The notes under the pieces: model-generated | Seen by the model: only the letters and a program-made list of their open reading frames with translations | The model's database searches: none | What the model was told of the DNA's origin: nothing | Made by a program: the position numbers and the translations under genes | In this document: piece by piece, positions 1 through 9,049 of the stretch | How positions within the stretch are numbered: position 1 is the stretch's first letter | How the letters are laid out: each line of letters starts with the position of its first letter | Assembly (NCBI RefSeq): GCF_028640845.1 | Contig: NC_080543.1 | Coordinates: 9,732,959 to 9,796,958 of the forward strand | Direction: 5' to 3' | DNA length: 64,000 bases | Source of the DNA: Ahaetulla prasina | Taxonomy: Eukaryota; Chordata; Lepidosauria; Squamata; Colubridae

Positions 1-300
1 TGGATCGGTTTACCATAGGTTTGTATCTATTGTGTGCTCTTGTATTGTTTTGGTTGAAGCTGAAGTAGTCATTAGCTAGTAGGACAGAGTAGCAGATGAT
101 TTTATGTACTATGCTTAGGTCAGACCAAAGACGGCGAAGTTCTAAGTTGTCTAAGCCCAAAATTTGGAGTCTGGTGGCATAAGGTATTTTGTTGCAAGCA
201 GAGGAGTGGAGGACTCTTCTTGTGAAATGCTTTTGGACTCGTTGAATTGCATTAATGTCCGATATGCAGTGTGTATCAGGAAGGCACAAGGACCTCCTTA
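1..300 (-). mobile_element. LINE ORF2 C-terminal fragment (CR1/L2/Rex-like), cut by window start
   Basis: Read on the minus strand, one frame stays open for about 95 codons from near 300 down to base 1, with no ATG start. It contains RVQKHFTRRVL and, further on, LGLDNLELRRLWSDL. These match the pattern downstream of the reverse transcriptase in CR1/L2/Rex-group LINEs (an FTRR-type motif, then LGL..LE.RR...DL). The element continues beyond the window. The exact LINE family is uncertain; it may be the same L3-like family seen at 2690-3531. Confidence 0.6.
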
Positions 301-840
301 AACAGAACACACACACCCCCGTGTGAGATTGTGCAACAGCAACAGCTCTCTTGAAAAGCCGAACGAGTGGCAAAGTGCACCCCCCCCCCGGCTTTTTTTT
401 CGCCTTCGAATCTAAAGCACCACACAACCCTGCTTCATCATGTTATTCTCACACATCCTGGCTGAATATTCCTTTAATAACTCTTTCACTCAGCCAGCAG
501 GTCTCCGGGTGCGCGTGTGTGAAATGAATGTGTGCCGTTTGCAAAAAAAGAAAAGAAAAAAGTAGAATGGATGACAAACACTAGAGGAACCCTACTGGTA
601 AGAGTCATTCACGTAGTCATTTCTCCACATTAAGAAGGAAATGTAGCCGAACCCCGCGGAGAGGGATTGAGAAATCGGAAAAACAGAACGCTATGTTCTC
701 GAAAGAAATACTGTCGAAGTTTATGTCGTTGGTCATTTAGGCATGTAGTGGAAAAGAAAACGATCTGGAAGTTTAGATCAGTGGACTTAGCCATGCCTTG
801 TTGGGTTAGATCATGGCCCCTCTAGTCTAGACGTGTCTTC
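301..840. other. Unassigned stretch
   Basis: No repeat family, exon or RNA gene recognised. It holds a C run (380-389) followed by a short T run. Confidence 0.5.
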
Positions 841-991
841 TTGCAGTGGCCGAACACTGCAAGACAAAGCCCAAAAAGGCCAATGCAATCCTAAATTGCA
901 TTAGCAGAGGGATACAATCAAGATCAAGTAAGGTACTAATAGCACTCTATGAAGCCTTAGTAAGACCACAAATAGAGTACTGCATCCAGTT
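841..991 (+). mobile_element. CR1 LINE fragment
   Basis: Translation contains KKANAILNCISRGIQSRSS and VRPQIEYCIQF, matching the segment just after the reverse transcriptase in the better preserved CR1 copies at 17157 and 24495. It breaks off after CIQF into a pyrimidine-rich tract, so the usual CR1 3' end is missing. Confidence 0.85.
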
Positions 992-1318
992 TTTCTTCTT
1001 CTTTTCCTCCCTCCTTCGTTCCTTCTTTTCCTCCCTCTTCCTATTCTTTCCCTCTTTTCTTCCAACTTCCCTTCTCCCTTCTCCTTCTCCTTCCTTCCTT
1101 CTTTTCCTCCCTCCCTCATCCTATTCTTTCCTTACTTTCTCCCTCCTTTTCCTTCCTTCTTCCCTCCCTCCTCCTTCTCCTGCTCCTTTTCCTTCCTTCC
1201 TCCTCCCTCCCTCCATCATTTTCCTTCCTTCCTTCCTTCCTTCCTTCCTTCCTTCCTTCCTACCTACCTACCTACCTACCTACCTACCTACCTACCTACC
1301 TACCTACAGTACCTACCT
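992..1318. repeat. Pyrimidine-rich simple repeat, (TTCC)n then (CTAC)n
   Basis: Irregular C/T-rich sequence becomes a clean TTCC tetramer run (about 1210-1260), then switches to CTAC (about 1261-1318). The open frame across it is a product of the repeat. Confidence 0.9.
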
Positions 1319-1466
1319 ACAACTACAAGGCGATCAGATCCATATTGGCAAAACTGTGCCTCACCAGGAGGTGTCAGCAAAAGCAATTTTCCATAACTCT
1401 TTGCTACCATCTATCGGTCCTTCATATTTTCGCAGCTCAGGTTTGGTAGCCTCTATGGGTGGAATT
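1319..1466. other. Unassigned stretch ending in the SINE target site
   Basis: No family recognised. The last bases include TGGGTGGAATT (1456-1466), duplicated at 1813-1823. Confidence 0.5.
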
Positions 1467-1812
1467 AAATGGGACGCGGTGGCTCAGGGGCTAGGACGTT
1501 GAGCTTGTCGATCGAAAGGTCGGCAGCTCGGCGGTTCGAATCCCTATGCTGCCGTGTAACGGGGTGAGCTCCCGTTACTTGTCCCAGCTTCTGCCAACCT
1601 AGCAGTTTCGAAAGCACGTAAAAATGTAAGTAGAAAAAATAGGGGCCACCTTTGGTGGAAAGGTAACAGCATTCCGTGCGCCTTTGGCGTTGGGTCATGC
1701 CGGCCACATGACCACGGAGACGTCTTGCTCTTCAGCTTTGAAACAGCACTGCCCCCTAGAGTCGGCAACGACTAGCACGTATGTGCGAGGGGAACCTTTA
1801 CCTTTACCTTTT
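1467..1812 (+). mobile_element. Sauria-type SINE, full length
   Basis: tRNA-derived head with a GGTGGCTCAG A-box-like motif and a GGTTCGAATCC B box, then the family body (TCTGCCAACCTAGCAGTT, CATGCCGGCCACATGACC) and an ACCTTTACCTTT tail. An 11-bp TSD, TGGGTGGAATT, lies at 1456-1466 and 1813-1823. The tail resembles the Bov-B-related 3' end known for Sauria SINEs. Confidence 0.93.
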
Positions 1813-1823
1813 TGGGTGGAATT

Positions 1824-2498
1824 GTTCTCCTGAACCTTTGGGTTGCTGGTCCTTAACTGTGCCCTGGAAACAATCCCATTTATTGACCTACCCATAGCTA
1901 CGTGAACTTCAAGATCATAGCAAAGCCAGAAGCGAGACAGGCCAGCTTAAAAGCCTTCCATCGTCTTGGGCCATGAAATATCTGGCAAGGTCATTTGAGT
2001 CCCAATTGCTCCAAAAGAATTAAACAGCAAAGCACTTAAGACATCAGCTTGAGCTGGCAGCAGCGTTCTTGGACCATGAAATGGAATTTAAAGTATGACA
2101 AGGACAATGGGCCTGGCTTGATCACCAGCCACATCGGCTGCAAGAATTTATTTATGTATGGTTAAAGACTGAATCAGCTCAGTGCTGGTGACACCTAAAT
2201 TTGAAAAGTGGGTGTGCTCAGCGACTAAAGATAGAAAGCGAGGGACAAGACTAATCAGAGGCTCTCCAATGAACCTTTTCAAAATTTAGCACACCCTGGC
2301 TTTTAAAAGTCCTTGCAAAATTACAGATTTCAGACTCCCTGGGGGGAAAAAAAATGACATTTAAGAAAATGTGTGTGCACCGCAAAGCTTTTCCCTTGCC
2401 AAACAAGCTGTTTAGCTTTATCTTCTGAAATTGCCCTAAAAATTTAGCTCTTGAAATACCAGCTATCAGGATTTTTATATGCAAGAGGCTTGAGTTAA
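1824..2498. other. Unassigned stretch
   Basis: No recognisable repeat or exon. Confidence 0.5.
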
Positions 2499-2506
2499 CA
2501 AGATAC

Positions 2507-2665
2507 CACTGGTGGATTGCTACTGGTTCACCCCGGGTTGGGTAAACTGGTAGTGGCGGTGGGAAGCTCCACCCACCCACCCGGACGTCTTTGCGCATGC
2601 GCAGAAGTGCCCACAAGCACGCCCACAAGCAAACCGGTAGCAACGGGATTTGAAACCTACTACTG
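2507..2665. mobile_element. Short hAT-like MITE (CAGTGGTGGG type)
   Basis: Left end CACTGGTGGATTG and right end CCTACTACTG are degenerate inverted termini of a family seen repeatedly here. The interior has the family hallmarks CTCCACCCACC and TGCGCATGCGCAGAAG. Perfect 8-bp TSD CAAGATAC at 2499-2506 and 2666-2673. Non-autonomous. Confidence 0.88.
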
Positions 2666-3231
2666 CAAGATACCATGATGTCCTTCACAATTTAGTGTGT
2701 TAACTGAACACTCCTCGCTTCAAACTGCCCAAGGAGCTGCTGATTCAGTTCTACAGAGGAATTATTGAGTCTGTCATTTGCACCTCTATAACTGTCTGGT
2801 TCGGTTCTGCAACCCAACAAGAAAGACACAGACTTCAGAGGATAGTTAGAACTGCAGAAAAAATAATGGCTACCAACCTGCCTTCCATTGAGGACCTGTG
2901 TACTGCATGAGTCAAGAAGAGGGCCGTGAAAATATTTGCAGATCCCTCGCATCCTGGACATAAAATGTTTCAACTTCTACCCTCAAAACGACACTATAGA
3001 GCACTGCACACCAGAACAACTAGACACAAGAATGGTTTTTTCCCGAAGGCCATCACTCTGCTAAATAAATAATTCCCTCAACACTGTCAAACTATTTACT
3101 AAATCTGCACTACTATTAATCTTCTCATCGTTCCCATCACCAATCTCCTTCCACTTATGACTGTATGACTGTAACTTTGTTGCTGGCAATCCTTATGATT
3201 TATATTGATATATTGACCATCATTTGTGTTG

Positions 3232-3401
3232 CATTTTTATTTATTTTATTTATTTACATTTATACCCTGCCCTTCTCCGAAGACTCAGGGCGGCTTACAC
3301 TATGTTAGCAATAGTCTTCATCCTATTTGTATATTATATACAAAGTCAACTTATTGCCCCCAACAATCTGGGTCCTCATTTTACCTACCTTATAAAGGAT
3401 G
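3232..3401 (-). mobile_element. Truncated SINE with L2-like 3' tail, nested in LINE-B
   Basis: Starts with an ATTT-rich tail and TTCTCCGAAGACTCAGGG, then CAACAATCTGGGTCCTCATT. This is the reverse of the SINE at 4322-4603. The paralogous LINE-B at 53040 joins GTGTTG directly to TAAATG, giving an empty site. The tRNA head is missing. Confidence 0.8.
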
Positions 3402-3504
3402 TAAATGTTGTACCTTGATGAAGGTATCTTTTCTTTTATGTACACTGAGAGCATATGCACCAAGACAAATTCCTTGTGTGTCCAATCACACTTGGCCAAT
3501 AAAA

Positions 3505-3531
3505 AATTCTATTCTATTCTATTCTATTCAA
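3505..3531 (+). repeat. (ATTCT)n microsatellite at LINE-B 3' end
   Basis: Short pentanucleotide run directly after the AATAAA-containing LINE-B terminus, consistent with microsatellite seeding by the LINE tail. Confidence 0.9.
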
Positions 3532-3549
3532 ATAAAGACCTTCTTATAA

Positions 3550-3851
3550 CAACAGCTTGTCTTTGACTTATAACGGTTCACTTAGTGACCATTTGGAGCT
3601 TACAACGGCACTGAAAAAAGTGACTTATGATCGTTTTTCATGCTTACGACTTTTGCGTGGTCACGTGATCAAAATTCAGATGCTTGGCGATTGGTTCATA
3701 TTAACGATGGTTACAAATGTCCCCGGGTCACGTGATCCCCTTTTGTGACCTTCTGACAAGCAAAGTCAATGGGGAAGCCAGATTCACTTACCAACTATGT
3801 TACTAACTGAACAACTGCAGTGATTCACTTAACAACTCTGGCAAGACAGTA
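3550..3851 (+). mobile_element. Non-autonomous Tc1/mariner (Tigger-like) element, truncated
   Basis: Carries the family body: CACTGAAAAAAGTGACTTAT, GTCACGTGATC, CTGACAAGCAAAGTCAATGG and AGTGATTCACTTAACAAC. Complete copies here end in inverted GTAAGTCGAGGACTA/TAGTCCTC termini. The right end is lost at the CR1 junction near 3852. The Tigger-like label comes from terminus resemblance only. Confidence 0.7.
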
Positions 3852-4103
3852 CAGGAAGCAACGGAGGGAAACTAATCCAGGAGAGAAGCAATCTAGAACT
3901 AAGAAGAAATTTCTCGGTAGAACAATTAACCTGCGGAACGACTTGCCTCCAGAAGTTGTGGGTGTACCACAGAGGTGGGTTTCAGCAGGTTCTGACCAGT
4001 TCTGGAGAACCGGTAGCGGAAATTTTGAGTAGTTCGGAGAACCGGTAATAAAAATTCTGACTAGCCCACCCCCATCTATTCTCTGCCTCCCGAGTCCCAG
4101 CTG

Positions 4104-4170
4104 TTTATTTATTTATGTATGTATGTATGTATGTATGTATGTATGTATGTATGTATTTATTTATTTATAA
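4104..4170. repeat. (TTTA)n/(GTAT)n microsatellite in the L2 tail
   Basis: Alternating TTTA and GTAT tetramers at the terminus of the L2. Confidence 0.9.
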
Positions 4171-4321
4171 TTGAATTTGTATACCGCCCTTCTCCCGAAG
4201 GACTCAGGGCGGTTAACAGCCAGTTTAAAAAGCACAATAAATACAAATTAAAACACAATAAAATTAATATAATTTGTGACCGAAATTCTAAAAAACTAAC
4301 AATTTTTTGTTAGGGGGGTTA

Positions 4322-4603
4322 GGGGGCTGGGAAGTGGCTCACCAGGCTAATGTAGCCTGTTATTAACACACAGCTGCCTGCAGTTACAATTACCGCAGGC
4401 TCGAGTCCCACCAGGCCCAAGGTTGACTCAGCCTTCCATCCTTTATAAGGTAGGTAAAATGAGGACCCAGATTGTTGGGGGGGCAATAAGTTGACTATAA
4501 ATATACAAATAGGATGAGACTATTGCCTTACACAATGTAAGCCGCCCTGAGTCTTCGGAGAAGGGCGGGATATAAATTCAAATAAAAAAAAATAAAAAAA
4601 ACC
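4322..4603 (+). mobile_element. tRNA-like SINE with L2-type tail, nested in L2
   Basis: Head GGGAAGTGGCTCACCAGGCT, B-box-like GGCTCGAGTCCCACC, body GTTGACTCAGCCTTCCATCC and GGACCCAGATTGTTGG, then GCCGCCCTGAGTCTTCGGAG and an A-rich tail. Fourth and innermost level of the nest. Boundaries are approximate because no TSD was resolved. Confidence 0.75.
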
Positions 4604-5190
4604 AATAATAATTAAACTAAAACCCCTTTAAAATTACTTTTTCAGGCTAGCCCTGCTCGATGGAATAAAAGAGTCTTCAGCTCACGGCGGAAGGTCCGAA
4701 GGTTGTGGAGTTGGCGGAGCCCCGGAGGCAACTCATTCCAGAGGGCAGGAGCCCCCACAGAGAAGGCCCTCCCGCTGGGGGCCGCTAGTCGACATTGTTT
4801 AACTGACGGTACCCCAAGGAGGCCCTCCCTGTGGGAGCGCACAGGTCGATGGGAGGCTGTTGGTGGCAGTAGGCGGTCCCTGTTCAAGAGGAAATGGGGA
4901 TTTTGCAGTAACCTTCCCCTGGAGTGAGGTGGGAATGGAGATTGTACAGTATCCTTCCTCTGCCACGCCCATCAAGCCATGCCCACCAAGTCATGCCACA
5001 CCCATCAAGCCACACCCACAGAACCAGTAGTAAAAAAAAATTGAAACCCACCACTGGTGCACCAACATCGGATATTTTTAAGAAAGATTGGGCAACCATT
5101 TGTCCGAAATGGTATACGGCTATCCAGTTGGAGCAGAGGGTTGGACTAGAAGACCTCCAAGGTCCCTTCCATCTCTGTTATTCTTAGATC

Positions 5191-5649
5191 CTTTTTTTGG
5201 AGGTGTCCTGACCAGAACTGCACACAACACTTCACTGGTTTATACAAGGGGACTGCAGCATTGAGTGTGATCATTGGAGTTTACTTCCCTGCTCCTCATT
5301 CCCTGCACTGCAAGCTCAGAAATAAAGATGAGGTTTTATTTATTTTTATACTTATTGATTCCAACCCAAACCAAGGAAGACTCTTGGTCGTTGCAGAGAT
5401 GATGGAGAGGTAGGAATATGATCCTGCGGGATGCCACCCGCAGGATCGCTATTCCTACCAGAGTCCAAACCAGCAAGGTTTGCTAAGTGAGTCTTGTTCC
5501 ATTCGGTAAGTAAAGGAGACGTGGTCACGGAAATGAAGAGTTATCCAACCAGATAAGAAAAGGCGGTTTTCCTTGAGCTAACTCCTCTGTGTACATGGGA
5601 ATCCGAGAGAAAAGTATGTTCTGTGTTCTGATGTGAAACACTGATTTTA
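5191..5649. other. Unassigned stretch with an imperfect hairpin
   Basis: No repeat family recognised. It contains an inverted repeat at 5411-5458 (reported under findings). Confidence 0.5.
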
Positions 5650-6263
5650 ACAACAACAACAACAACAGAATTGGAAGGGACCTTGGAGGTCTTTTAGTCC
5701 AACCCCCTGCCCAGGCAGGAAACCCTACACCATTTCAGATAAATGGTTATCCAACATGTTCTTAAAAATTTCCAGTGTTGGCGCATTCACAACTTCTGCA
5801 GGCAAGTTGTTCCACTGATTAATTGTTCTAACTGTCAGGAAATTTCTCCTTAGTTCTAAGTTGCTTCTCTCCTTGATTAGTTTCCACCCATTGCTTCTTG
5901 TCCTGCCCTCAGGTGCTTTGGAGAAAGCTTGACTCCCTCTTCTTTGTGGCAACCCCGAGATATTGGAACATTGCTATCATCTCTCCCCTAGTCCTTCTTT
6001 TCATTAAACTAGACATACCCAGTTCCTGCAACTGTTCTTCATATGTTTTAGTCCCCTAATCATTCTTGTGGCTCTTCTCTGCACTCTTTCTAGAGTCTCA
6101 ACATCCTTTTTACATCATGGCGACCAAAACTAAATGCAATATTCCAAGTGTGGCCTTACCAAAGCATTATAAAGTGGTATTAACACTTTGTGTGATCTTG
6201 ATTCTATCCCTCTGTTTATGCAGCCCAGAACTGTGTTGGCTTTTTTGGCAGCTGCTGCACAGA
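5650..6263 (-). mobile_element. CR1 LINE 3' half, inverted, with (AAC)n tail
   Basis: The reverse strand gives the CR1 order from the AAAAAAGCCAACACAGTTCT region through ERSNLELRRNFLTVRTINQW and NNLPAEVVNAPTLEIFK to the 3' UTR (CTAAAAGACCTCCAAGG) and a GTT-type tail, seen as AAC repeats at 5650-5668. ORF2 is frame-disrupted. Confidence 0.92.
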
Positions 6264-6485
6264 TTTTTTTGCCAGATTTCTTTGATTTAGTCTTGGGAAG
6301 CGGGCCTCAAGATTGCAAGCTGAATTTCCAGAACCTGTCCTCAGGAAATCATGAAACAGCCTAGCTTGGAGCTGGGGGAAAGTGGGCCATGTGGATGTAC
6401 CCTGAGAGAAATTCTTCCTATACACCATTCTCTCTGGTGTTTGGATAGATGCTGTGGAACTGCAGAAATCAATCCTAGATCTTAA
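6264..6485. other. Unassigned stretch
   Basis: No family recognised between the CR1 break and the SINE. Confidence 0.4.
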
Positions 6486-6840
6486 GGTAAAGGTAAAGGT
6501 CCCTCTCGTACATATTTTCTAGTCGTTCCTAACTCTAGGGGGCGGTGCTCATCTCCGTTTCAAAGCCAAAGAGCCAGAGTTGTCCGAAGACGTCTCCATG
6601 GTCATGTGGCCGGCATGGCTAAATGCCAAAGGCACACAAAACACTGTTACCTTCCCACCAAAGCTGGTCCCTGTTTTTCTACTTGCATTTTTTTACATGC
6701 TTTCAAACTGCTAGGTTGGCAGAAGTTGGGACAAGTAACAGCAGCTCACCCCATTACGCGGCACTAGGGATTCAAACCACTGAACTGCCGACCTTTTGAT
6801 CGACAAGCTCAGCATCTTAGCCACTAAGCCACCGCATCCC
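6486..6840 (-). mobile_element. Sauria-type SINE, full length
   Basis: Begins with the reversed tail (AAGGTAAAGGTAAAGG) and ends with the reversed tRNA-like head (TAGCCACTAAGCCACCGCAT). Body motifs CATGGTCATGTGGCCGGCAT and CTGCTAGGTTGGCAGAAG lie between. The flanks are ATCTTAA-rich, so TSD limits are ambiguous. Confidence 0.92.
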
Positions 6841-7182
6841 TTAAAATCTTAATCTTAAGATCTTAGTCCCTTTTTTTAAAAAAAACCCCAAATTATTGGA
6901 AATTGAGACTGGAAATTCTAGGAAGGTAGAAAAGGATGTGGTTTATTCAGAATCAGATCCAACAAGATATGTAGAAAGTCAGCACCCATCCCCCGCTCCT
7001 AGAGAATGAAATATTTTGGGGAATATTTAAAAAAAGGCAGGGTAGAATATTTCCCCTAAAGGAGAAATGGGTGAAAAAACTTTAAGGGAGGCAGAAACCA
7101 GCCCCAGTCTCCTTGCCCCCAAGCAGAAACTGAGGAGGCCAGATTTGGTAATCCATTCAGAAAGACTGGGTCAGACAGAAAC

Positions 7183-7694
7183 TGTTGTGCCTCGCCCGCC
7201 CTCCTCTCCGCAGCCGGGCCCCTCTCATCTCCTGTTATCTCAGCCAGGGACTGATAGTGTAGACGAAGTGCCTGGCATGCCTCCAGCCCCCAGTCCAGGC
7301 ACCATGCCTGGACAGACCGAGCAAATAAACCCCTCACCACAGCATGTGAACATGAGGAACATGAAGCCAGTCACGAGCTGGAATTGCTGGCAGCTGGAGG
7401 GTGGACGGATTCACGCTTCCGGAGAATGGAGAGGCAACATCAGCAAAGGAAGGGAGGGGCAGGCCTGGATAAGTGCTGAGTCATGGAGCCACACCCCATG
7501 GCCTATATAAAGCGTCTGCTTTCTGGCATTCTTTGAGTCAGGCAAAGTCTAATTTGGATTGCTGAAGTCACATCTTGGACTCCTGCCTCCCCTGAGAACT
7601 CTGACAGAACTTTGGCAAAGCTGCAGAGGCTCTGTGGCCATGCTTGATACAGACTTCCCCGACCCGGCCATCAGAGGAGGAGTGGGACACGATA
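7183..7694 (+). mobile_element. Solo LTR, family F1
   Basis: Begins TGTTGTGCCTCGCCC and ends GGGACACGATA, with perfect 5-bp TSD GAAAC at 7178-7182 and 7695-7699. A TATATAA box lies at 7504-7510. The first bases encode an open frame (VVPRPPSSPQPGPS) shared with other F1 copies. No gag/pol/env sequence adjoins, so this is the product of LTR-LTR recombination or loss. Confidence 0.9.
7504..7510 (+). promoter_or_regulatory. TATA box of F1 LTR
   Basis: TATATAA, preceded by GGAGCCACACCCCATGGCC, at the same place in all four F1 copies (22693-22700 on plus; 21618-21625 and 39449-39456 on minus). Likely the LTR core promoter. Confidence 0.65.
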
Positions 7695-7755
7695 GAAACT
7701 TCAGATAAACAACAAACTAAAGGTTGATAAGATTAGCTCAGACAAACACCTAGGA

Positions 7756-7987
7756 CAGTGATGGTGAACCTTTTCAGAGCAAAGTGCCCAAACTAGAAGG
7801 CCTGTGCATGTGCTCTTGCACCAGAGCATCAAAAACCAGTCAACCAGCTGGCTGGCGCTCATGCGTGCCTCAGAAACCCAACGACCAGCTGGCTAGAGCT
7901 GGGTAAACTGGGGCAACGGTGCGTGTGCACACAGAGAGGGTTCTGCAGGCCACCTTTGGTACAGGTGCCATAGATTCACCACCACGG
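7756..7987. mobile_element. Small hAT-like element (CAGTGATGG type)
   Basis: Starts CAGTGATGGTGAACC, ends ATTCACCACCACGG, with perfect 8-bp TSD ACCTAGGA at 7748-7755 and 7988-7995. The homologous F4 LTR at 29027-31554 has CACCTAGGATTTGC uninterrupted near 30113, an empty site proving insertion. Non-autonomous. Confidence 0.92.
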
Positions 7988-8193
7988 ACCTAGGATTTGC
8001 ATTTCCCCTTTTGCCTATAGAGCCAGCCATGACCCCTACATGACCCCATAGGAATCCAGAAGATCAGCTGTCCCAGAACTTCATGCTGTGTGCGTGTGTT
8101 GGTTCTGTTCACCAATAAACAGAATCTTTCTTTCCAATCAGCCTCCATTTTATTCCTGGCTTGGAACTGGACCTGGGTTTTTCTTCCAACGCA

Positions 8194-8506
8194 GGCCGTG
8201 ATTAAATCTGGAAGCTTTCTGAAACACTAAGCTTTATGCACTTTGGCAAAATTGAATGAACAAACAGGTTTTCCCCAGAAACATCAGAATCTCCTGGCCA
8301 TGTTGCTAAGCTCACAATTCAAGTCTGCACAGTTTGAGCCAATTTTCCCTGCCAGGATTACCCATCTTATCTTCCAAATGGGCTTCCTTTTTTAAATTTT
8401 TTAAAATTCTTCATCCGGAAGGTCTTCTCTTGCCAAAAACCTATTTATCTGAAACTGGACAAGCTTGACTGTGTCTGTCTTGGAAATACAATCTAATTTT
8501 GCCAAG
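8194..8506. other. Unassigned stretch
   Basis: Nothing recognised. Confidence 0.4.
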
Positions 8507-8845
8507 GGAAGGAAGGAAGGAAGGAAGGAAGGAAGGAAGGAAGGAAGGAAGGAAGGAAGGAAGGAAGGAAGGAAGGAAGGAAGGAAGGAAGGAAGGAAGG
8601 AAGGAAGGAAGGAAGGAAGGAAGAAAGGAAGGAAGGAAGGAAGGAAGGAAGGAAGGAAGGAAGGAAGGAAGGAAGGAAGGAAGGAAGGAAGGAAGGGAAG
8701 GAAGAAAGGAAGGAAGGAAGGAAGGAAGGGAAGGAAGGAAGGAAGGAAGGAAGGAAGAAAGGAAGGAAGGAAGGGAAGGAAGGAAGGAAGGAAGGAAGGG
8801 AAGGAAGGAAGGAAGGAAGGAAGGGAAGGGAAGGAAGGAAGGAAG
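8507..8845. repeat. (GGAA)n microsatellite, about 340 bp
   Basis: Long tetranucleotide array, nearly pure in its first third, with scattered GAAA and GGGAA variants later. It generates six-frame open reading with Lys-Glu-Gly-Arg or Phe-Leu-Pro-Ser repeats, not a gene. Confidence 0.98.
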
Positions 8846-9049
8846 TCCCTTTCCACAACTCAAAAGTGAAAATAATTAGAACAATCCTCCAAAATCAAAA
8901 GCGGCAATACTTAAGAGCCTCACTATTTTCCTGAAATTTAGCATTTTTTACTCCTCTATTATAAGTTAGTGCTTTGCAGTTGACTTCTAAGAGTATCCAT
9001 GAGAATCGCAAAAGAGGATTCAGATTTCCGAACTGAGATTTGAATTCTA
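8846..9049. other. Unassigned stretch
   Basis: Nothing recognised between the microsatellite and the L2 tail. Confidence 0.4.

Larger units (their letters stand above)
2690..3531 (+). mobile_element. CR1/L3-like LINE 3' end (LINE-B) with nested SINE tail
   Basis: Degraded ORF2 C-terminus (LPSIEDL, ADPSHPGHKMFQLLPSKRH, RTTRHKNG.FPKAITLLNK), followed by a 3' UTR ending CACTTGGCCAATAAA and an ATTCT tail. The same sequence occurs at 18581-19182 and 52669-53166. A 170-bp SINE tail interrupts it at 3232-3401. The PSHPGH...LLPS pattern is typical of CR1/L2/Rex-group LINE C-termini; the family label is tentative. Confidence 0.82.
4104..4888 (-). mobile_element. L2 LINE 3' end, nested
   Basis: The plus strand starts with TTTATTT/GTAT repeats, then TATACCGCCCTTCTCCCGAA, the reverse of an L2 3' terminus. 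On the minus strand the ORF2 end reads CRLAAPSGRAFSVGAPALW and NELPPGLRQLHNLRTFRREL, the L2 C-terminal ALWNELP signature. 5'-truncated, split by a SINE at about 4322-4603. Confidence 0.88.
3970..5056. mobile_element. hAT-like MITE (CAGAGGTGGG type) containing an L2
   Basis: Left terminus CAGAGGTGGGTTTCAG, right terminus GAAACCCACCACTG, and 8-bp TSD GTGTACCA (3962-3969)/GTGCACCA (5057-5064) with one difference. Hallmarks are AGAACCGGTAGCGG near the left and runs of CAAGCCACACCCAC near the right. An L2 with its own SINE (4104-4888) splits it. An internal near-duplicate (GCAGTAACCTTCCCCTG, then CAGTATCCTTCCTCTG) lies at about 4892-4968. Confidence 0.88.
3852..5190 (+). mobile_element. CR1 LINE 3' end split by nested insertions
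   Basis: CR1 sequence AGAAGCAATCTAGAACTAAG through AGAAGTTGTGGGTG is followed, after an interruption at 3970-5056, by GATATTTTTAAGAAAG and the 3' UTR GGTTGGACTAGAAGACCTCC to CTGTTATTCTTAG. The interruption is a hAT-like element with its own TSD. ORF2 is degraded. Confidence 0.9.
6970..8193 (+). mobile_element. Solo LTR, family F4, with two nested insertions
   Basis: Starts TGTAGAAAGTCAGCACCCAT, and the right part runs through CACCAATAAACAG and CTTGGAACTGGACCTGG to TTCTTCCAAC. Copies at 29027, 38529 and 42650 have the same ends, three of them with 4-bp TSDs; none is resolved here. Removing the nested F1 LTR (7183-7694) and hAT element (7756-7987) leaves about 470 bp, a normal LTR size. No internal retroelement region flanks it. 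Confidence 0.75.

Noticed and set aside
846..1502. 218-codon open frame
   Set aside because: CR1 remnant fused to a pyrimidine repeat and a SINE; no single protein family covers it.
1467..1560. tRNA gene candidates at SINE heads (also 30162, 42815, 48889, 63934)
   Set aside because: A- and B-box-like motifs are present but no cloverleaf or anticodon arm is convincing, and SINE bodies follow.
4305..4330. Telomere-like TTAGGG words
   Set aside because: Only two irregular GTTAGGGGG words at an L2/SINE junction; not a telomeric array.
7056..7510. 147-codon plus-strand frame as a host exon
   Set aside because: It starts in the F4 LTR and runs into the F1 LTR; the shared part is explained by the LTR-encoded frame reported as a finding.
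8401..8879. Overlapping open frames of 120-150 codons on both strands
   Set aside because: They translate a GGAA microsatellite (Lys/Glu/Gly/Arg or Pro/Ser/Phe/Leu repeats); open reading is a consequence of the repeat.
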